From the NCBI GenBank assembly GCA_913057765.1, contig CAJXPH010000082.1:1-10775 (forward strand): a stretch of DNA of 10,775 bases, read 5' to 3'. This DNA comes from an uncultured Campylobacteraceae bacterium (lineage in GTDB: Bacteria; Campylobacterota; Campylobacteria; Campylobacterales; Arcobacteraceae). The notes beneath the pieces are model-generated. The model worked only from the letters and a program-made list of their open reading frames with translations, was not told the DNA's origin and searched no databases. This document shows, in pieces, positions 6,759 to 10,775 of the stretch (positions are counted from its first letter, which is position 1; every line of letters starts with the position of its first letter). Made by a program: the position numbers and the translations under genes.

Positions 6759-8566
6759 GATTTTTTAACGTTAAAATATTAATACTTATAATTTTTATTA
6801 CAGGAATACTTCAACTAGATATATTTAATATTAAGTGGGAATACCTAACAACTATTTCAATTATTCATACTTTAGTATCTGTTATTTTTTCAATTTTTTA
6901 TATTATTCCTTTTGTTAATAAACATGCATATAAATATATAGTAATTAGAAGAGTAAATAGTATCGTTGGTTGGATTTTAGGATTTATACTATTAATTGTA
7001 ATTTTAAGTGGTTTTTACTTATTTTTAGTTGGAAATAGAGGTGGAGATATATTAGGAATTGTATCTTTTAATATTCATCTTTATGGTTCTTTTGTTTTAA
7101 TTGCATTCCTTTTATTCCATACAAGAAATAAAATGCCTGCTTCAGTAGCAAGTGTTATTCTTTTAATGACATTAGTAAATCCTATTCCTTCATATAGTTT
7201 TAATCAAGACTTAGTTTCTATGAAACTTGAAAATGATAAGACTATGTATCATAATGAAGACTGGACAAATTCAACTAAATGTAAATCATGTCATAGTGAA
7301 ATATTTAATCAGTGGGCAGATTCAAATCATAAAAACCTTGTAGAATCAAACCCTTATTATATGGTTTTAGAAGGAATTGCAGCAGAAGTTGAAGGTGAAG
7401 AATTTAGACAATGGTGTATGGGGTGTCATAATCCAAGTGGTCTAACAACAGGACTATCTAAAACTTCTCATAATATGACTGGAAATACATTAACGAGTAC
7501 ACTTTTTGAAAAGAAAGGTAAAACATTAATTGATAATTTCAAGAAGCATGGGAATTCAAGAGTAGAAGAAGGTGTTTCATGTCTTACTTGTCACAGAATC
7601 ACAGAAGCTAAAAGTGATGGTAACGCTTCATATACTTTAGATTTAACAAATAGAAAGAAATACCCTTTTGAAGATGAAGAATCAGATTTAGGTTCTTGGC
7701 TTGGACATAAATTTATAAATGCTAAACCACAAGAACACAAAGATAGTTATTTAAAACCTTTATACAAAGAAGCAAAGTATTGCGCTTCGTGTCATGATGA
7801 AGTATCACCAATCACAGGGAAACAAATAGTTTCTACTTTTAAACAATGGGAAAAATCTCCTTATAATAATCCAAAAGACAAAACAAAACATAAATCATGT
7901 ATTGATTGTCACATGACTTATTTAAAAGACGATAAATTCTCTCCATTAAGAGGAATATCAACAGATGGTGGAGTAATTAAAGATGATGTAAAAGTCCACT
8001 ACTTTGCTGGTTCAAATCATTTCTTATCTGGCCTTAAAAGTAAAAAACATGAAGATCAAACACTTCAACTACTTAGAACATCAGCAGAACTTGATGTTGA
8101 CATAAAAGGTGGGCAAGTTCATGTTGGAGTTAAAAATGTAGGAGCAGGACATCATTTACCAACTGGTGTTGCTGATTTTAGAGAGTTATGGCTTGATATT
8201 ACAATAAAAGATGTAAATGGTAAAACTGTATTTTCAAGTGGAAAACTAAAAGAAGATGGAAACTTAGATGTTGATGCTAGACCTTTTATGAAAGTATTTG
8301 GTGATGAAAAAGGAGAACCAGTAGGACTTCTATTTTGGAAATATAAAACACTTTTAAAAGATACTAGAATTCCAGCTAAAGAAAGAAGAGTCGAATCATA
8401 TGATTTACCAAAAGAGTTAAATTATCCTCTAAAGGTAGATGTAAAACTTAACTTTAGAATATATCCACAATGGGTTACTTCTTTAGTACAAAATGTTTTT
8501 CCTGAATTACCTAATCCTCCAGTTGTAAAACTAGAAAATATAATTCAAAAATTTGATAAAAAGTAA
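6755..8566 (+). CDS. Membrane cytochrome: b-type-like five-helix domain fused to a pentahaem cytochrome c domain
   Basis: The 603-aa protein begins with about five membrane helices (roughly residues 8-24, 30-54, 67-93, 103-123 and 127-146). Lys/Arg-rich loops after helices 2 and 4 put the N-terminus inside and the remainder in the periplasm. His38 and His108 would lie near the periplasmic side, and His57 and His122 near the cytoplasmic side, in helices 2 and 4, as expected for two b haems. The periplasmic part has five CXXCH motifs at 176-180, 221-225, 276-280, 343-347 and 382-386. The first sits in a cytochrome c554-like context (CKSCHSEIFNQWADSNH). A C-terminal domain, about 440-600, contains GHHLPTG and is probably beta-rich, as in other multihaem c proteins of this type. 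The ATGA overlap with the peroxidase gene and GGGAG at 6744-6748 show translational coupling. Electron transfer between the quinone pool and periplasmic acceptors is inferred. Confidence 0.85.
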   Translation: MRFFNVKILILIIFITGILQLDIFNIKWEYLTTISIIHTLVSVIFSIFYIIPFVNKHAYKYIVIRRVNSIVGWILGFILLIVILSGFYLFLVGNRGGDILGIVSFNIHLYGSFVLIAFLLFHTRNKMPASVASVILLMTLVNPIPSYSFNQDLVSMKLENDKTMYHNEDWTNSTKCKSCHSEIFNQWADSNHKNLVESNPYYMVLEGIAAEVEGEEFRQWCMGCHNPSGLTTGLSKTSHNMTGNTLTSTLFEKKGKTLIDNFKKHGNSRVEEGVSCLTCHRITEAKSDGNASYTLDLTNRKKYPFEDEESDLGSWLGHKFINAKPQEHKDSYLKPLYKEAKYCASCHDEVSPITGKQIVSTFKQWEKSPYNNPKDKTKHKSCIDCHMTYLKDDKFSPLRGISTDGGVIKDDVKVHYFAGSNHFLSGLKSKKHEDQTLQLLRTSAELDVDIKGGQVHVGVKNVGAGHHLPTGVADFRELWLDITIKDVNGKTVFSSGKLKEDGNLDVDARPFMKVFGDEKGEPVGLLFWKYKTLLKDTRIPAKERRVESYDLPKELNYPLKVDVKLNFRIYPQWVTSLVQNVFPELPNPPVVKLENIIQKFDKK

Positions 8567-8586
8567 ACGATTTTCGTTTGCTTTTT
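8558..8586. terminator. Symmetric (bidirectional) intrinsic terminator
   Basis: AAAAAGTAAACGA at 8558-8570 pairs with TCGTTTGCTTTTT at 8574-8586 around a TTT loop. This makes a 13-bp stem with a single G-T wobble. The A-run on the left and T-run on the right make it work as a terminator in both directions. It overlaps the end of the multihaem cytochrome gene and the last two bases of the small - strand gene at 8585-8767, so it ends both convergent transcripts. Confidence 0.85.
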
Positions 8587-8767
8587 ATACAATTAAATCT
8601 TTCTTTATAAAAACGTAGAAAAGTGAAAAAACTGGCATTAGAACTACACCTATAAGCCAAAACTTTTTTTCTTCTTCATTTTTAAAATTACTAGAAATTA
8701 TTGAATAAATAGAATAAAACCAAATTGCTATTACAATAGCAATAACTACAATTGCATATGTTGCCAT
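8585..8767 (-). CDS. Small two-helix membrane protein, PLDc_N-like
   Basis: A 60-aa protein with hydrophobic segments at about residues 4-25 and 36-53 separated by a charged stretch (NFKNEEEKK). The second helix with WLIGVVLMPVFSLFYVF resembles the PLDc_N motif found in short membrane proteins and at the start of cardiolipin synthases; function is unknown. It is a real gene despite its size. On the - strand AAAGGAG (complement of 8773-8779) lies 5 nt before the ATG, and a perfect TATAAT (complement of 8788-8793) lies just upstream. Its stop falls at the symmetric terminator shared with the cytochrome gene. Confidence 0.78.
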   Translation of the reverse strand: MATYAIVVIAIVIAIWFYSIYSIISSNFKNEEEKKFWLIGVVLMPVFSLFYVFIKKDLIV

Positions 8768-8772
8768 GATAG

Positions 8773-8793
8773 CTCCTTTCTACATATATTATA
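8773..8793 (-). promoter_or_regulatory. -10 box and ribosome binding site of the 60-aa membrane protein gene
   Basis: Reading the - strand, TATAAT (8793 down to 8788) is a perfect -10 box. AAAGGAG (8779 down to 8773) is a near-ideal ribosome binding site 5 nt from the ATG. No clear -35 is visible. The leader would be very short, so transcription would begin close to the ribosome binding site. Confidence 0.55.
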
Positions 8794-8844
8794 TTCCTAG
8801 ATTTATTAAAGCAATGAAAAGAAAAAAAGTTAATTTAAAACCAT

Positions 8845-8862
8845 ATAATTTAATTAAATTAT
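8845..8862. repeat. Perfect 18-bp AT palindrome in a divergent intergenic region
   Basis: ATAATTTAATTAAATTAT is identical to its reverse complement. It lies in the 154-bp region between the divergent genes at 8585-8767 and 8922-9227, about 30 bp upstream of the + strand -10 candidate. It could be an operator for a dimeric regulator. Its pure A/T makeup in AT-rich DNA makes chance a serious alternative. Confidence 0.4.
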
Positions 8863-8891
8863 CATCTAAACTAGTTATAAATATAATAGTA

Positions 8892-8916
8892 TATAATTGC
8901 ACAAAAAATTGAAGGA
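8892..8916 (+). promoter_or_regulatory. -10 box and ribosome binding site of the DUF3817 gene
   Basis: TATAAT at 8892-8897 is a perfect -10; a second TATAAT lies at 8882-8887. AAGGA at 8912-8916 is 5 nt before the ATG at 8922. No recognisable -35 box. Confidence 0.5.
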
Positions 8917-8921
8917 AATCA

Positions 8922-9227
8922 ATGTTTAATTCTGCATTAAAACGTTTTAGAATAATCTCTGGGATAGAAGGTTTATCTTACTTAATCTTAGTATTTATAG
9001 CAATGCCTATTAAGTATATGGGAGATAATCCATATTATGTAAAGATTTTTGGAATGGCTCATGGAGTTTTATTTATATTATTTATGATTTCTTTATTTGA
9101 AACTAAAAGAAAAGAATCTTGGGATACTGGATTTATGTTCCAACTTTTTGTCCTGTCACTTATACCATTTGGTGCATTTGTTATTGAATCTAGAGTAAAA
9201 CCTAAAGAAGCAAAAGAAAATATTTAG
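8922..9227 (+). CDS. DUF3817 family integral membrane protein
   Basis: The 101-aa protein fits the DUF3817 family in length and motifs. RIISGIEGLSYLILVFIAMPIKY at the start of the core, shown here only as landmarks (GxxEGxSYL near residues 14-21, then AMPIKY near 27-32), is followed by the GMAHGVLF motif at about 44-51. There are three predicted membrane helices, about 12-29, 43-60 and 71-88. The family's function is not known. It stands alone with its own promoter and is followed by a strong hairpin terminator, so it appears monocistronic. Confidence 0.88.
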   Translation: MFNSALKRFRIISGIEGLSYLILVFIAMPIKYMGDNPYYVKIFGMAHGVLFILFMISLFETKRKESWDTGFMFQLFVLSLIPFGAFVIESRVKPKEAKENI

Positions 9228-9234
9228 TAAAACT

Positions 9235-9274
9235 AGATTATATAAAGTGATGAATAACTTTATATAATCTTTTT
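9235..9274. terminator. Intrinsic terminator, probably shared by convergent genes
   Basis: AGATTATATAAAG at 9235-9247 pairs perfectly with CTTTATATAATCT at 9258-9270 across a 10-nt loop, followed by a T-rich tail (TTTTC and further T-runs). It lies 7 nt after the DUF3817 stop and just past the stop of the - strand chemoreceptor. On the - strand the tail is less T-rich, so termination is likely stronger for the + strand gene. Confidence 0.8.
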
Positions 9275-9277
9275 CTT

Positions 9278-10747
9278 TTATTTTATACTACTTATATCTT
9301 TTGCCATTACTTCATCTTTTCCATTAAATTCTTTTTCATCTGCATTAGTAACAATTGTTTCAGATATATAAGTTGTTAAATCTGCAATTTCTTTTGTTCT
9401 TGTAGCAACACTTGCATTTTGCTGTGTTTGAGAATCAAGTTTAGTAATTGCATCATTAATTTGTAATATACCTGTTTGTTGTTCTTGAGATGCACTATCT
9501 ACATCTTTAATAATCTGTGTTGTTTTTTCTATATTTTCAGATAATTCATTAAAACCATTAATCATATTTGAAGTAATAGATTTACCTTCATTTGCTTTAT
9601 TTGTTGCATTCTCAACTAAGTCTTTTATCTCTTTTGCAGCTTCAGCGCTTCGTGAAGCTAGATTTCTAACTTCTTGTGCAACTACAGCAAAACCTTTCCC
9701 TGCTTCTCCTGCTGTTGCAGCTTCAACCGCAGCATTCAAAGAAAGAATATTAGTTTGGAATGCAATTTGGTCAATAATTGTAATTGCTTCATTAATAGTT
9801 AATACTTGAGTATTAATACTATCCATAGCTTCCATAGTTTGATTTGCTAATTTATAACCATCATTTGCAGAGTTTGTAAGATTAGTAGCATAAGAGTTCA
9901 TTTTAGATACATTAAGAGTATTTGCAGTAATAGTACTTGTAACTTCTTCTAATGAAGCAGCAGCATGGTTTGAAGAAACATTTAAAGTATCAACATTTTC
10001 TAATAATACAGAAGAACTATCTTGTAATGTTAAACCGTTAGATTTATTTTCAACTAGCATATCAGTGATTGCGGCTCTTAATTTATTTATATCATTAATT
10101 AAAAGTTCAAATACTCCACCTTTTTCTACATTATCCATAATCAATTCATTTTTATAATTATATTTTGAATACTCTTCCAAAATATGATTTACTTTGTTAA
10201 AATTATCTTTTGTATCACTAATCATTGTATTTATATTTAGTTTTAAAAGCTCTAAACTATTATTATCACAGCTTTTTGTGATATGTTCGCTATACCAACC
10301 ACGACTAACTCTTTTCATTACAGCTTCCGCTTCTACAATTAATTCTTTTTCTTTTAAAAGACCATTTTCAATAGTTTGTAAATAGTCATTAAACTTCATT
10401 GCAACTTTTCCTACTTCATCTTCTGAAGTAATCTCTACTCTAGAACTAGAATCATTTGAAGCAATTAGATTTGTAATTGCATTATTTAGATTTGATAAGG
10501 GTACAGAAACAATTCTTTTCATTGAAAATAAAAGCACAATAATTAATACAAATATTAAACAAATAATCATAACTATTGCCATATTGATAATATTACTAGA
10601 AACATCAATCGCTAGATTAACTTTTTCAATAGGTTCCGCAACCAAAGAAATACCAAGGTTTTTATTATTAAAATCTTTTACCTCTATATATGTATATAAA
10701 AATTTTGCCCCGTAAGCTAAATTAAAAATAAGGAGAAATAATGTCAA
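9278..10747 (-). CDS. Methyl-accepting chemotaxis protein, truncated at the N-terminus
   Basis: The open frame encodes about 489 residues. The tail of a periplasmic Cache-like sensor domain is at about 12-45 (GAKFLYTYIEVKDF then GISLVAEPIE). A membrane helix spans about 55-76, then HAMP at about 77-130, and a long coiled signalling domain to residue about 465. The conserved hairpin is IDQIAFQTNILSLNAAVEAA and AGEAGKGFAVVAQEVRNLA at about 325-364. There is no CheR-binding pentapeptide at the C-terminus. The listed start would be TTG at 10747, directly preceded by an in-frame TGA at 10748-10750, with no ribosome binding site. The usual first membrane helix and most of the sensor are absent, so the gene is 5'-truncated or the contig end is chimeric. 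As it stands it may not be expressed. Confidence 0.82.
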   Translation of the reverse strand: MTLFLLIFNLAYGAKFLYTYIEVKDFNNKNLGISLVAEPIEKVNLAIDVSSNIINMAIVMIICLIFVLIIVLLFSMKRIVSVPLSNLNNAITNLIASNDSSSRVEITSEDEVGKVAMKFNDYLQTIENGLLKEKELIVEAEAVMKRVSRGWYSEHITKSCDNNSLELLKLNINTMISDTKDNFNKVNHILEEYSKYNYKNELIMDNVEKGGVFELLINDINKLRAAITDMLVENKSNGLTLQDSSSVLLENVDTLNVSSNHAAASLEEVTSTITANTLNVSKMNSYATNLTNSANDGYKLANQTMEAMDSINTQVLTINEAITIIDQIAFQTNILSLNAAVEAATAGEAGKGFAVVAQEVRNLASRSAEAAKEIKDLVENATNKANEGKSITSNMINGFNELSENIEKTTQIIKDVDSASQEQQTGILQINDAITKLDSQTQQNASVATRTKEIADLTTYISETIVTNADEKEFNGKDEVMAKDISSIK

Positions 10748-10775
10748 TCAATAACATTACAAAAGAAGAAAAATT
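10741..10775 (+). CDS. 5' fragment of an unidentified + strand gene
   Basis: AGGAG at 10731-10735 lies 5 nt before an ATG at 10741 that opens a frame reading MSINNITKEEK to the window end. The spacing and sequence of the ribosome binding site are as good as those of the confirmed genes here, so this looks like a genuine gene start. Only 11 residues are visible and I cannot identify the product. It overlaps the upstream end of the truncated chemoreceptor frame in the opposite direction, which marks a junction there. Confidence 0.5.
   Translation, partial: MSINNITKEEK

Noticed and set aside
10194..10385. 63-aa + strand open frame inside the chemoreceptor gene
   Set aside because: It lies opposite the coiled signalling region, shows no start signals and has no recognisable motif.
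1..10775. CRISPR array, tRNA, rRNA or insertion sequence
   Set aside because: No regularly spaced repeats, no cloverleaf-like or rRNA-like stretches and no transposase-like frame were seen on either strand.

Overview
This window is very AT-rich, single-chromosome-style bacterial DNA. Its gene content (a large sensor kinase, periplasmic multiheme cytochromes and a cytochrome c peroxidase, a chemoreceptor, and small membrane proteins) and its extended -10 promoters without clear -35 boxes fit Campylobacterota, most likely an Arcobacter-like genus. That assignment rests on pattern recognition only. The first 48 bases are not genomic: they are an Illumina Nextera i7 adapter ending in the Tn5 mosaic end, so the left edge is a contig end in untrimmed assembly.

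From left to right on the + strand there is a membrane sensor histidine kinase with an ABC-type substrate-binding periplasmic sensor and a degenerate receiver tail (123-2735). A short-chain dehydrogenase/reductase (SDR, 2812-3639) follows, coupled by 2 nt to an AraC-family regulator (3642-4562). A 137-bp intergenic region carries repeated TGCTAAAA/TAAAAGCT elements and leads into a second SDR, a paralogue of the first (4700-5515). Only 22 nt later comes a membrane-anchored cytochrome c peroxidase with three rather than two CXXCH haem motifs (5538-6758). It overlaps by 4 nt (ATGA) a protein with five predicted membrane helices fused to a pentahaem cytochrome c domain (6755-8566). A strong symmetric hairpin closes this block.

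The right third holds a 60-aa two-helix membrane protein on the - strand (8585-8767), divergent from a DUF3817 membrane protein on the + strand (8922-9227). A second hairpin follows, and then a methyl-accepting chemotaxis protein on the - strand (9278-10747). That chemoreceptor lacks its start, first membrane helix and most of its sensor domain. Just beyond the break, a well-formed ribosome binding site and ATG start a different gene on the + strand (10741 onward).

The most interesting unit is the SDR-AraC-SDR-peroxidase-cytochrome b/c block. The AraC protein probably controls the repeat-bearing promoter of the second SDR. The translationally coupled peroxidase and b/c fusion could form a compact quinol-to-peroxide electron transfer module, with the fusion oxidising menaquinol through b-type haems and passing electrons through five c haems. 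This functional link is inferred from gene arrangement and haem motifs; nothing in the sequence proves the substrates.
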